Part shown: one piece after another, positions 54,049 through 62,444 of the stretch
How the letters are laid out: every line of letters starts with the position of its first letter
How positions within the stretch are numbered: position 1 is the first letter of the stretch
From: Allohoeflea poritis
Lineage (GTDB): Bacteria; Pseudomonadota; Alphaproteobacteria; Rhizobiales; Rhizobiaceae
Direction: 5' to 3'
Length of the DNA: 64,000 nucleotides
Assembly: GCF_027889715.1 (NCBI RefSeq)
Contig: NZ_JAPJZH010000009.1
Span: 1-64,000, forward strand
The notes under the pieces: model-generated
Databases searched by the model: none
What the model was told of the DNA's origin: nothing
The model's input: only the letters and a program-made list of their open reading frames with translations
Program-made: the position numbers and the translations under genes

Positions 54049-55308
54049 ATGACCGGAACATTGACACATGCGGACAATGAAGGCGCCGTGGAAATCGTTT
54101 CGGCCGTCAATATCGGCGAGCACCTGGGCGGATTGCCCTTCAAGGCGCAGTTGGCGCTGCGCGCCATATCGCGGCTTCGGCACGGCACGCTCGATCTGAC
54201 ACTGCCCGATGGCCGGCGGTGGCGCGTCGAGGGCCCTGAAAGCGGTCCGCGTGCCGGCGTTGTCCTGCACAATTGGAACCTGCCCTATGCCGCCTTTCGC
54301 CGCGGCACGATCGGTGTGGCGGAGACCTATATGGACGGCGACTGGGAAAGCCCGGACATTCCGACCTTTCTGGAACTGTTCCTGGTCAATACCGATATCG
54401 GCAACCATATCGCCAGCGGCGCCCGGGGGCTTGCCAGCCTGATCGAGCGCCTGCGGCATCTGTTCCGGGCCAACACCAAGGCGCAGGCCAAGAAGAACAT
54501 CTCCGCCCATTACGATCTCGGCAACGAATTCTACGAAAAATGGCTCGATCCGAGCATGACCTACTCTTCCGCCCTGTTCCAGACCGGCGCAAACGACCTG
54601 CAGAGCGGCCAGAAGGCGAAATACAAGGCGCTGGCCGAGGCGATCGGCATCACGCCCGAAAGCCATGTCCTGGAGATCGGTTGCGGATGGGGCGGATTTG
54701 CTGAATATACGGCGAAGGAGATCGGCGCCCGCGTGACGGGTCTCACCATCAGCCGCGAGCAGCTTGCCTATGCGCAAAAACGCATCCATGACGCCGGGCT
54801 GTCGGACCGGGTCGAGCTGAAATTCCAGGACTATCGCGAGGAACGCGGCGTTTATGACCACATCGCCTCCATCGAGATGTTCGAGGCGGTCGGCGAAAAA
54901 TACTGGTCGGGCTATTTCTCCAAGCTGAGCGAATGCCTCAAACCCGGCGGGCGCGCCGGCCTGCAGATCATCACCATCCATGAGGATGCCTTCGAGAACT
55001 ACCGCCGCAACCCGGATTTCATCCAGCGTTATGTCTTTCCCGGCGGCATGCTGCCGACCTTCGAGATACTGGAAGATCTGGGCCGCAAGGCCAATCTGAA
55101 GCTGGCCGGCCACCGCGCCTTCGCGCAGGATTATGCCCGTACGCTCTCCGAATGGTGCACGCGGTTCTGGGACGCGTGGCCGAGCATCCGTCCGATGGGT
55201 TTCGACGAACGCTTCAAACGGCTGTGGGAGTTCTATCTGCACTATTGCGAGGCGGGCTTCCGCGCCGAGAACATCAATGTGCGCCAGGTCATCTATCAGC
55301 GCGGCTGA
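54049..55308 (+). CDS. cfa: cyclopropane-fatty-acyl-phospholipid synthase
   Basis: SAM-dependent enzyme adding a methylene bridge to unsaturated acyl chains of membrane lipids, 419 residues. The N-terminal domain includes GTIGVAETYMDGDWESPD; the methyltransferase domain has HYDLGNEFYEKWLDPSMTYS, VLEIGCGWGGFAEYTAKEIG, SIEMFEAVGEKYW and the late FIQRYVFPGGMLPT. GGAGG lies seven bases before ATG 54049; the frame is open further upstream, but that part has no family similarity that I can see. Confidence 0.93.
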   Translation: MTGTLTHADNEGAVEIVSAVNIGEHLGGLPFKAQLALRAISRLRHGTLDLTLPDGRRWRVEGPESGPRAGVVLHNWNLPYAAFRRGTIGVAETYMDGDWESPDIPTFLELFLVNTDIGNHIASGARGLASLIERLRHLFRANTKAQAKKNISAHYDLGNEFYEKWLDPSMTYSSALFQTGANDLQSGQKAKYKALAEAIGITPESHVLEIGCGWGGFAEYTAKEIGARVTGLTISREQLAYAQKRIHDAGLSDRVELKFQDYREERGVYDHIASIEMFEAVGEKYWSGYFSKLSECLKPGGRAGLQIITIHEDAFENYRRNPDFIQRYVFPGGMLPTFEILEDLGRKANLKLAGHRAFAQDYARTLSEWCTRFWDAWPSIRPMGFDERFKRLWEFYLHYCEAGFRAENINVRQVIYQRG

Positions 55309-55448
55309 CCGGCGGGCATTCCAGCGGCTGTTTTGAAATTCTATTTTGCTAAATGGCGGCGACGGCAAACGTCATTTCTTGCCGCCACCCTTGTTGATAA
55401 TCCACAACCGTCAAAATACTGTTGCAGCGACCCATGAGAGGCAATGGA

Positions 55449-56486
55449 ATGACCATTTTGCAAACTGTGCTTGACGGAATCGGCAACACGCCGCTGATCA
55501 AGTTGAAAAAGGCGTCGGAACTGACCGGCTGCACGATCCTCGGCAAGGCCGAGTTTCTCAATCCCGGCCAGTCCGTGAAGGACCGCGCCGCGCTGTTCAT
55601 CGTCCGCGACGCCATCGACAAGGGACTGCTGAGTCCGGGCGGCGTGATCGTCGAGGGCACCGCCGGCAATACCGGTATCGGGCTTTCCATGGTCGCCAAG
55701 GCGCTGGGTTACCGCACGGTGATTGTTATCCCCGAGACCCAGAGCGAGGAAAAGAAGGACGCCCTGCGTCTTCTCGGCGCCGAACTCTTGCAGGTGCCGG
55801 CCGTTCCTTACCGCAACCCGAACAACTATGTGCGCCTGTCCGGCCGCCTTGCCGAGCAGATCGCGCGCGAGGACCCGAACGGCGCCGTCTGGGCCAACCA
55901 GTTCGACAATGCGATCAACCGCCAGGCCCATATCGAGACGACCGCGCCGGAAATCTGGCGCGACACGGACGGCAAGGTGGACGGTTTCATTTGCGCCGTC
56001 GGCTCGGGCGGCACGCTTGCCGGCGTGGCCGCAGGCCTCCGCGAGAAGAACCCGGGCATCAAGATCGGCATCGCCGACCCGATGGGCGCCGCGCTCTACA
56101 ACCACTACAAGCACGGCGAGATGAAAGCCGAGGGAAGCTCGATCACCGAAGGCATCGGCCAGGGCCGCATCACGGCCAACCTCGAGGGTTTCACCCCCGA
56201 CTTCGCCTATCAGATCCCGGACGCCGAGGCCTTCCCTTATGTCTACGATCTCATCGAGAATGAAGGCATGTGCCTGGGCGGCTCGTCCGGCATCAACATC
56301 GCAGGCGCGGTGAAGATGGCGCGAGAGATGGGTCCCGGCCACACGATCGTCACCGTGCTTTGCGACTACGGCAACCGCTACCAGTCCAAGCTGTTCAATC
56401 CCGAGTTCCTGCGTTCCAAGGAGCTGCCGGTACCCGAATGGATGGAAAAAACGCCGGATATTTCCATACCTTACGAAGAGGTGTAG
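55449..56486 (+). CDS. cysK: cysteine synthase A
   Basis: PLP-dependent O-acetylserine sulfhydrylase, 345 residues, final step of cysteine synthesis. GNTPLIKL, the PLP Lys in NPGQSVKDRAAL, GTAGNTGIGLSM and GSGGTLAGVAAGL are intact, then GGSSGINIAGAV for the phosphate. The chain is longer than the classic CysK of around 310-320 residues, owing to the tail FNPEFLRSKELPVPEWM, a form common in alphaproteobacteria. The alaX gene follows three bases after the stop, and sseA after that. Confidence 0.92.
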   Translation: MTILQTVLDGIGNTPLIKLKKASELTGCTILGKAEFLNPGQSVKDRAALFIVRDAIDKGLLSPGGVIVEGTAGNTGIGLSMVAKALGYRTVIVIPETQSEEKKDALRLLGAELLQVPAVPYRNPNNYVRLSGRLAEQIAREDPNGAVWANQFDNAINRQAHIETTAPEIWRDTDGKVDGFICAVGSGGTLAGVAAGLREKNPGIKIGIADPMGAALYNHYKHGEMKAEGSSITEGIGQGRITANLEGFTPDFAYQIPDAEAFPYVYDLIENEGMCLGGSSGINIAGAVKMAREMGPGHTIVTVLCDYGNRYQSKLFNPEFLRSKELPVPEWMEKTPDISIPYEEV

Positions 56487-56489
56487 GCC

Positions 56490-57224
56490 TTGCAGGAAAC
56501 GCTGCCGCTCTTTCTCGAAGATCCTTACCTTTCGACCGCCGAGGGCCGCGTGGCCGCGATCAACGATCGGGGCGGCATCCTGCTCGACCAGACATGCTTT
56601 TATGCCACCTCCGGCGGTCAGCCCGGCGATATCGGCTTCCTCGAACGCGAGGACGGATCGAAGATCGAGATCGCCGCGACGGTCAACGGCCAATCGAAAG
56701 CCGAGATCATCCATGTGCCGTCCAACGATCAGGCGGTTCCGCAGGTGGGCGAAAACTTGGCGCTGCATATCGACTGGCCGCGCCGCTACCGGCTCATGCG
56801 CATGCATTCGGCCTGTCACCTTCTGACGGTCGTGTGCCCTTTTCCCATTACCGGCGCTTCCGTCGGCGAGAATGAGAGCCGCGTCGATTTCGACATGAGC
56901 GAAGCCATCGACAAGGCAACGGTCAGCGAAAGGCTGATGGAGCTGGTCGACGGCAACCACCCGATCTTCGCCAGATGGATCGACGAGGCGGAACTGGAGG
57001 CCAATCCGGGCCTTGTGAAGTCGAAGAATGTGCGCCCGCCGCGCGGCAGCGGCCGCATCCGGCTGGTCTGTATCGGCGACGAGGCTGCCGTGGACAGTCA
57101 GCCCTGCGGCGGAACGCATGTCTCGGAGACAAGTGAAATCGGCACCATCCATATCGGTAAAATAGAGAAAAAGGGACGCGAGAACCGCCGGTTCCGCATT
57201 CGCTTCGGCGAACTGCCCGGCTGA
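56490..57224 (+). CDS. alaX: alanyl-tRNA editing protein AlaX
   Basis: Free-standing homologue of the editing domain of alanyl-tRNA synthetase, 244 residues, removing Ser or Gly from mischarged tRNA-Ala. The zinc site is visible as HSACH (in MRMHSACHLL) and CGGTH (in SQPCGGTHVSE). Upstream part CFYATSGGQPGDIGFL matches the AlaRS second additional domain. The start is a TTG at 56490, three bases after cysK, so it relies on translational coupling. Confidence 0.92.
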   Translation: MQETLPLFLEDPYLSTAEGRVAAINDRGGILLDQTCFYATSGGQPGDIGFLEREDGSKIEIAATVNGQSKAEIIHVPSNDQAVPQVGENLALHIDWPRRYRLMRMHSACHLLTVVCPFPITGASVGENESRVDFDMSEAIDKATVSERLMELVDGNHPIFARWIDEAELEANPGLVKSKNVRPPRGSGRIRLVCIGDEAAVDSQPCGGTHVSETSEIGTIHIGKIEKKGRENRRFRIRFGELPG

Positions 57225-57241
57225 TCGTCGCGGGAAAACAC

Positions 57242-58093
57242 ATGTCGGAAAAAAGCGCCTTCGTCGTCTCTGCAGACTGGCTTGAGGAGCGGCTGGGCCA
57301 GGAGGGCCTGCGCATTGTCGATGCGTCCTGGTATCTGCCTGCGCAGGAGCGCGATGCCCGCACTGAATACGAGGCCGGCCACATCCCCGGCGCCGTGTTC
57401 TTCGACCAGGATGCGGTTGTCGAACCCGGCGCGGACCTGCCGCACACCCTGCCGAGCCCCGCCGTCTTCGCCGACCATGCAAGCGCGCTAGGCATTTCCG
57501 ACACAGACACCATCGTCATTTGCGACGGGCCCGGCATGTTCACTTCGCCGCGCGTGTGGTGGATGTTCCGCGTCATGGGCGCAGGCAACGTCTTCGTTCT
57601 CGATGGCGGCATCGACGGATGGAAGGCGGGCGGGCGGGCGGTCAGCACGGAGACACCATCCCATTCCAACGGCACATTCAATCCGACATTTGACGAAGGC
57701 GCCGTTATCCGCCTTGCGGAGATGCGCGACGTGGTGGATTCAGGCGCGAGCCAGATTGCCGACGCGCGCGGCGGCGGCCGTTTCACCGGCGAAGAGGCGG
57801 AACCGCGCCCGGGCATGCGCTCGGGACATATGCCGGGCGCCCGCAGCGTGCCCGTCTTCTCGCTTTCAGAGAACGGCCACCTCAAATCGCTGGACGACCT
57901 GCGCGCAACGCTCGAAGGGGCCGGCATCGATCCGCAGGGCCCCGTCATCACCACCTGCGGCTCCGGTGTCACCGCAGCCGTGATCACACTGGCGCTCAAT
58001 TCGCTCGGCAATGACAGGACGCGCCTCTATGACGGCTCGTGGTCCGAGTGGGGGGCGCGCGACGACACACCCGTTGAAACCGGGGACCCGTGA
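57242..58093 (+). CDS. sseA: 3-mercaptopyruvate sulfurtransferase
   Basis: Two-domain rhodanese, 283 residues, transferring sulfur from mercaptopyruvate to thiol acceptors or cyanide. Inactive N-terminal domain (RIVDASWYLPAQ, IPGAVFFDQDAVVEP) and C-terminal domain (GHMPGARSVPVF) with the active-site loop CGSGVTAAV: Cys followed by Gly-Ser-Gly-Val, the mercaptopyruvate-type loop. It lies 17 bases after alaX and overlaps the next gene by one base. Confidence 0.92.
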   Translation: MSEKSAFVVSADWLEERLGQEGLRIVDASWYLPAQERDARTEYEAGHIPGAVFFDQDAVVEPGADLPHTLPSPAVFADHASALGISDTDTIVICDGPGMFTSPRVWWMFRVMGAGNVFVLDGGIDGWKAGGRAVSTETPSHSNGTFNPTFDEGAVIRLAEMRDVVDSGASQIADARGGGRFTGEEAEPRPGMRSGHMPGARSVPVFSLSENGHLKSLDDLRATLEGAGIDPQGPVITTCGSGVTAAVITLALNSLGNDRTRLYDGSWSEWGARDDTPVETGDP

Positions 58094-58653
58094 TGGCCAG
58101 GGGACGCGCTCCGCTCAAGGCGACGGTGACCTATCTGGAACAGACCCAACGGACGACACAGCTCTGCCCGATGCCGGTGAACCTGCATGTCGCGCTGATG
58201 AAGCAGGCCGAGATGCCGCTGCATTTCTACCGCTACCTGCAGCTTCGCACCGGCCGCGAATGGCACTGGGTGGCGCGGCTGCGCCTCAGCGACGACGCGC
58301 TCTCCAAGATCATCCACGCGCCGGAAGTCTCGATCCACGTGCTTTATCTCAACGGCGCGCCTTCCGGCTTCTTCGAACTGCGGCAGGTCAATGCCGAGAC
58401 CGTCAATCTGGAATATTTCGGTCTTATGCCGCACGCCCACGGCCACGGGCTCGGCCGCTGGCTCCTGGCGCAGGCGCTGGAAACGGCGTGGGAATCAAGC
58501 CCACTTAAAGTGACGGTCAACACCTGCACGCTGGACCACCCCGCCGCCCTGCCGCTTTACCAGAAGCTCGGCTTTGCCCCCGTCGGCCAGAGCGAGACAT
58601 TCATCCACCCGCTCACCGACGCGGATCTCCTGCGCATCGCGAAATCCGCCTGA
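58093..58653 (+). CDS. GNAT-family N-acetyltransferase
   Basis: Acetyl-CoA-dependent acetyltransferase of 186 residues. The GNAT core shows VNLEYFGLMPHAHGHGLGRW (acetyl-CoA loop, motif A) and TCTLDHPAALPLYQKLGFAP (motif B). Substrate unknown. The ATG at 58093 shares its A with the sseA TGA, so the cysK-alaX-sseA-GNAT run is one operon. The last 15 codons plus stop lie in the 99-bp repeat that recurs at 59448. Confidence 0.87.
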   Translation: MARGRAPLKATVTYLEQTQRTTQLCPMPVNLHVALMKQAEMPLHFYRYLQLRTGREWHWVARLRLSDDALSKIIHAPEVSIHVLYLNGAPSGFFELRQVNAETVNLEYFGLMPHAHGHGLGRWLLAQALETAWESSPLKVTVNTCTLDHPAALPLYQKLGFAPVGQSETFIHPLTDADLLRIAKSA

Positions 58654-58706
58654 CACCTGCGTTTTCCTGAACGCCTCGTTCATCCCAGCTTCAGGCGCAC
58701 TCCTCT
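58608..58706. repeat. 99-bp direct repeat, copy 1
   Basis: 95 of 99 bases match 59448-59546, at a constant offset of 840. It includes the final 15 codons of the GNAT gene and 53 non-coding bases with nested inverted repeats (CCTGAA/TTCAGG enclosing TGAACG-CCT-CGTTCA). Together with copy 2 it brackets the lipoprotein gene 58783-59295. Confidence 0.9.
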
Positions 58707-58782
58707 GGAGCAATACGAATGGGGTTGAAAAGGCACCATCCTGTTTTCGCTCGAAAACCGGGCGGTGCCGATCGGAATCACG

Positions 58783-59295
58783 TCACCGGATTCCGGGATC
58801 CCTATCGAGAAACATTTTGGGCGCAAGGTAGGTATAGTCGTCACCGGGTTTGTTGCCGCGGGAGGCGGCAATGCCTGAGGCTATCAGCGAGCCGATCAAT
58901 CCGCCGCTGGCGCCGGCATTGGAAATCCGTTCAGCGGTCAGGTTGCGGACCTTGATGGACTTGAATCTCTTCGTGCCTTTATAGGTGCATGACATCGAAA
59001 GATCAGATGTCTTGACACCAAAAACCGGCAGCTCGAGATTGGCGGGGGTCTTGTAGTTCAAGGAAAATCCGTTGCCATCCACGGTGCACGGTACGCCATC
59101 GATTTCCACCCGTTTTTTCTTATCGTTCAAGGCGGTCGTTCTGCTTTGCAAGATAACGTATTTTTCCACATCCGCGCGCGTGGCTTGCGAACTGAATTTA
59201 GCCGTGACCGGCGGTGTCGTCAGTGTCCGGGTCGATTCACAGGCGGTCAGGAACATGGCTAGAGAGACCGTGCAAACGGTCATTGGCAATCTCAT
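58783..59295 (-). CDS. hypothetical lipoprotein
   Basis: A 170-residue predicted lipoprotein with signal and lipobox (TVCTVSLAMFLTACES; Cys19 to be acylated). The mature part contains VEIDGVPCTVDGNGFSL and DLSMSCTYKGTKRF, a Cys pair probably disulfide-bonded, then a Gly/Ala-rich hydrophobic segment (GASGGLIGSLIASGIAASRG) that might insert in a membrane. I do not recognise a family. The gene is antisense to both neighbours and lies between the two copies of a 99-bp repeat, so it was probably inserted there or left after a duplication. Confidence 0.7.
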   Translation of the reverse strand: MRLPMTVCTVSLAMFLTACESTRTLTTPPVTAKFSSQATRADVEKYVILQSRTTALNDKKKRVEIDGVPCTVDGNGFSLNYKTPANLELPVFGVKTSDLSMSCTYKGTKRFKSIKVRNLTAERISNAGASGGLIGSLIASGIAASRGNKPGDDYTYLAPKMFLDRDPGIR

Positions 59296-59447
59296 TTCAA
59301 ACATACCTCTAGTGAAGAAAATAATCGCAGGAATTGCATCTGCATATATCCACAACTTTTCATCGCTGACAATGGTAAGCGGCCCGCCAGGTGCCAATAC
59401 CCATGCGGCGCATCACCGGGTGGTTGCCGGAGCAAGACCCTGATCCG

Positions 59448-59546
59448 CCCGCTCACCGACGCGGATCTCCTGCGCATTGCGAAATCCGCCTGACACCTGC
59501 GTTTTCCTGAACGGCCCGTTCATCCCAGCTTCAGGCGCGCTCCTCT
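59448..59546. repeat. 99-bp direct repeat, copy 2, with GNAT 3'-end remnant
   Basis: Second copy of 58608-58706. The first 45 bases still encode RPLTDADLLRIAKSA and a stop, the exact C-terminus of the GNAT protein, though no complete gene precedes them; the 21 bases before (59427-59447) also resemble the corresponding GNAT codons at about three in four positions. In the non-coding part, changes within the palindrome (TGAACGG-C-CCGTTCA) keep it self-complementary. The OmpA gene begins 62 bases further on. Confidence 0.88.
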
Positions 59547-59608
59547 AGCCTTTCTCCATCAGATCAGCGGCCGGATGGTCCGGCCAACGATGAGAGAGGA
59601 AGACAATT

Positions 59609-60232
59609 ATGAAACGCCGCACGTTTTTGACCGCATTCGCCGCCGCGGTCGCCGCGCCCGCCGCGGCGTCCGCCGCAACACTCAAACTGACCGCCGACAA
59701 CGCCAAGACACCCGAGAAGGTCTTTTATGCAAAGAAGATCAACAAGAAGGTGCCGGATGCGCTGACCATCGAAAAGAGCCTCAGCGCGCCGCCGGCGATG
59801 AAGATCAAGCCGTCGATGAAAGGCTCGGTCAAGGACGTCAAGCGCCGCCGCGCGCTGCGCCACATCGCGCCGTCGATCGAGATCCAGGCGATCAACTTCG
59901 CCTTCGGCTCGCCCCGGATCCCGTCGAACCAGCACTGGAAGGTGGAACAGATCGCGCAGGCCATGCACAACATGCTCGGCCACAATCCGCACGAACTGTT
60001 CCTGATCGAGGGACACACCGACGCCGTCGGCTCCTTTGAGGCCAACCAGGCGCTCTCCGAACGCCGCGCCACCTCCCTGCAGCGCGTGCTGACCGACTTT
60101 TTCGGCGTGCCCTACCACGCCCTGGAGACCGTCGGCTACGGCGAGGACGACCTGCTGGTCAACACGCCCTACGCCGACTGGCGCAACCGCCGCGTCACGC
60201 TGCGCCGGATCACGGATATTGTTTATCAGTGA
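59609..60232 (+). CDS. OmpA-family outer-membrane/peptidoglycan-binding protein
   Basis: A 207-residue exported protein. Signal peptide RRTFLTAFAAAVAAPAAASA (about 3-22) is followed by a basic linker and an OmpA C-terminal peptidoglycan-binding domain: INFAFGSPRIPSNQHWKVEQ, FLIEGHTDAVGSFEANQALS, ERRATSLQRVL and GYGEDDLLVNTPYADWRNRR. The Asp in GHTDAVGS and Arg in NRRV that bind diaminopimelate are present. No beta-barrel is encoded. AGAGAGGAAG forms the ribosome site. Confidence 0.88.
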   Translation: MKRRTFLTAFAAAVAAPAAASAATLKLTADNAKTPEKVFYAKKINKKVPDALTIEKSLSAPPAMKIKPSMKGSVKDVKRRRALRHIAPSIEIQAINFAFGSPRIPSNQHWKVEQIAQAMHNMLGHNPHELFLIEGHTDAVGSFEANQALSERRATSLQRVLTDFFGVPYHALETVGYGEDDLLVNTPYADWRNRRVTLRRITDIVYQ

Positions 60233-60286
60233 GAATGAACAAGAACTGCCCCGCCTGGTTGGCGGGGTGGCCAATCCGGCAGACAA

Positions 60287-60637
60287 CTATTCCCCCGCAA
60301 GCTTGTCGTCGTCCTTAATGTAGATCCGTAAAAACTTCAGAAGCTGATAATTGCGAAGAGCCGCTTCACCGTGGCCGCCAGGCTTCAACCATCCTTTCTC
60401 TTGCTCGATTTCCAGTGGCTTGAAAATGATATTCGCTGCATGTGGAACAACGCCCCAGCCCCAAAAAACAAACGCGCCGATACAGCCAATAATCCAGAGG
60501 ACATAGACCAGGTAAAATTCGGTTTCCCGCTCCGAGCTTCCTTCAAAGATCTCTGGAAACGCAAAGGCAATGCCGACAAATACTGCCATCGGCAACAGGG
60601 CAAATCTCAATATCAGCCGGTTTGTTTTCCTCTCCAC
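60287..60637 (-). CDS. hypothetical membrane protein
   Basis: Unrecognised 116-residue protein with two hydrophobic helices (ILRFALLPMAVFVGIAFAFP and YLVYVLWIIGCIGAFVFWGW) and a soluble C-terminal part rich in Lys and Glu. The first base-composition shift toward AT begins around this gene. It is convergent with the OmpA gene. Confidence 0.6.
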   Translation of the reverse strand: MERKTNRLILRFALLPMAVFVGIAFAFPEIFEGSSERETEFYLVYVLWIIGCIGAFVFWGWGVVPHAANIIFKPLEIEQEKGWLKPGGHGEAALRNYQLLKFLRIYIKDDDKLAGE

Positions 60638-60723
60638 TAAGTGAATTCCTTATTCTGCTTTCAGCCAGAGGTACCGTCCGTTTCGGGAGACCATGACTAT
60701 CAAAACAATCATATCATCGAGTA

Positions 60724-61203
60724 TCAGAAGCGCGATATCATATCCCTCGCTTCGGACACGATGTTCTCGGCATGGACCTCGGAGGCAGGCAGGGATTGTG
60801 TGCTTGTGTTGGAGATGAACCCGCTCGAATTGCCTTTCAGTTCGATGGTCGCGTCTGCTTCAAACGGCTCGACAAAAAACAGATAATCGACACCGGCAAC
60901 GACCGGGACACCGCAACCGCCAAAATACGCGTTATGTGTCGAAATCGGACCGATTTCGGTCGGCTGACCTTTCAGCACTTCCTTGAGCTCATAGTATACG
61001 TCCACCAACTGCCATTGCTTTTGCACATCCGAAAGACCCGCGTTGGGCCTTACCTGTACCTTTGTCACAAAGGCTCTGAATATCTCCTTCGCCGACCGAT
61101 AAGCCTTTTCCTCAGACCAATCTGCTGACGATGAGCAGGCGTCGGCATGCGGGGAGAAAATGAAAATGCCTGCCGCAAGAAATAGAAAGGATATCGATTT
61201 CAT
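60724..61203 (-). CDS. secreted protein, NTR/TIMP-like
   Basis: A 159-residue exported protein. The signal peptide SISFLFLAAGIFIFSPHADA ends directly at a Cys (ACSSSADWSEE), and the mature chain reads AFVTKVQVRPNAG ... YYELKEVLKGQP ... NAYFGGCGVPVVAGVDYLFF. An N-terminal Cys after signal cleavage, a VYYELKEVLKG strand and a central GCGxPV loop are the pattern of small bacterial netrin-like (TIMP-fold) proteins. Function is unknown; fold assignment is moderate. Confidence 0.6.
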   Translation of the reverse strand: MKSISFLFLAAGIFIFSPHADACSSSADWSEEKAYRSAKEIFRAFVTKVQVRPNAGLSDVQKQWQLVDVYYELKEVLKGQPTEIGPISTHNAYFGGCGVPVVAGVDYLFFVEPFEADATIELKGNSSGFISNTSTQSLPASEVHAENIVSEARDMISRF

Positions 61204-61645
61204 TCATTGGTCCCTTCTTTGGCAAAATAAGAGCATACACTGCACGGTTGAGTTACATAATTCGCTTTCCTGTCGTATGGACGCCAGAAAAGCCGACTGA
61301 GCGCCATCTTTGAACATATGAATTGTTGGGCGGCGCAATAAACACTCTGTGGAGCGCCCAGCGAAACGTCGAGGAAGAAGAGTTCGCCGGTGGGAGGAGA
61401 TGGTACACGGGAATTCCATATTACTTATTTAAATCATATTATTAGAATACTGAACACGTCACAAGATCCGGAAAAACTCGGCACCGATATGATTTTCATG
61501 CACACACTAGATGACGGGACATTCAAGGAGGGGTTGTCGAACAGTGATTAGTGTTGTTCATATCAATCCAGCAATCTCAGCCGCTTTTTCAACATGCATA
61601 GGTAGCAATAGCAACTATCACAACAGAATATGAGGACCACAGACA
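61204..61645. other. AT-rich intergenic region
   Basis: No credible gene in about 440 bases. The segment 61425-61480 is strikingly AT-rich against its surroundings. The region must contain promoters for the leftward NTR-like gene and the rightward YecR-like gene; no repeat or mobile-element end was seen. Confidence 0.4.
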
Positions 61646-61972
61646 ATGCGATTCCTAAATTACCTGGCGTTTGCCTGCATTGCGTCAGCATTAAGCGGAT
61701 GCGCAGCAACGCCGATCGTTACCGGCGGCGGCAAGAGTCAGGGCCTGGTTGAGATGTCAGTGATGCATTCCACAATAGCTCCGCCTATCTTCGATTGGGC
61801 AGCAGCGCGAAAGAAGGCGTCTGCAACATGTAAGAATTGGGGATATCAAGACGCCATTCCTGCGAATGGCCCGGAGGATTACCGAGAAGGTGACACTCAG
61901 GAATGTGTATCTGGAACGGAAGCTTTATGCGCAAAACGGAAAGTATCCCGTCTTTATCAGTGCACCGGCTAA
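61646..61972 (+). CDS. YecR-like lipoprotein
   Basis: A 108-residue lipoprotein with signal and lipobox ALSGC (Cys19). The mature chain fits the YecR family: ATPIVTGGGKSQGLVEMSV near the N-terminus, then DWAAARKKASATCKNWGYQD, ECVSGTEALCAKRKVSRLY and a closing QCTG. In Escherichia YecR is under flagellar control, but no flagellar gene is near here. Six conserved Cys suggest disulfides after export. Confidence 0.75.
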   Translation: MRFLNYLAFACIASALSGCAATPIVTGGGKSQGLVEMSVMHSTIAPPIFDWAAARKKASATCKNWGYQDAIPANGPEDYREGDTQECVSGTEALCAKRKVSRLYQCTG

Positions 61973-62072
61973 ATCCTCATGGATCATCTACTGAACTGTA
62001 AATGCTGGCGTAGCTCTGATCGACTGAAGGATGAGCTCAATCGAGCTCTTGAGTAGTAGTGCTTCGGCCCCA

Positions 62073-62444
62073 CTACCCAGCCAGCCTGACCGCCGCGCCA
62101 AATCCCCGCGCCCGGCCGTAGAACTCCAGCGTGACGGCGTTGAAATAAACCCGGTATTCCAGGCTCTTGCCGCCGCAATTGGCGAAATAGACCGGCAGGC
62201 CGCGGTGGGTGCGCGATTTCGTCCAGCCGCCGCTTTCGCGCAGGTCGTTCTCGCTGCAGATGCGGGCTTCGATCAGCCAGCGCGCCGCGCCGATGAAGGT
62301 CTCGCCATATCTGTCATGGTCGTCCGAATACGCCACCAGCCGTTCATATCCCTCGTCGGTGAGGGTCGGTGACGGCAAATCGGTCGCGGCCACCACACAG
62401 ATGGCGCCGAACAGGCCTATTGCAATGAACGATCCGAAATTCAC
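62073..62444 (-). CDS. hypothetical exported or membrane protein
   Basis: Unrecognised 123-residue protein. An N-terminal hydrophobic stretch (GSFIAIGLFGAICVVAATDL) may be a signal or anchor. The rest contains YGETFIGAARWLIEARICSE and GLPVYFANCGGKSLEYRVYF, with two Cys that could pair in the periplasm. It resembles many short proteins of the order that have no assigned role. It is separated from ald by a 200-base gap. Confidence 0.6.
   Translation of the reverse strand: MNFGSFIAIGLFGAICVVAATDLPSPTLTDEGYERLVAYSDDHDRYGETFIGAARWLIEARICSENDLRESGGWTKSRTHRGLPVYFANCGGKSLEYRVYFNAVTLEFYGRARGFGAAVRLAG

Noticed and set aside
53656-57482. Two very long minus-strand open frames opposite cfa and cysK-alaX-sseA
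   Set aside because: Plus-strand genes there have intact catalytic motifs and operon spacing. The antisense products are Arg/Asp/Gly-rich shadows typical of GC-rich DNA.
59401-59493. Second intact GNAT gene ending in copy 2 of the repeat
   Set aside because: The frame before the repeated 15 codons does not continue the acetyltransferase sequence beyond a few similar codons; only a 3' remnant is supported.
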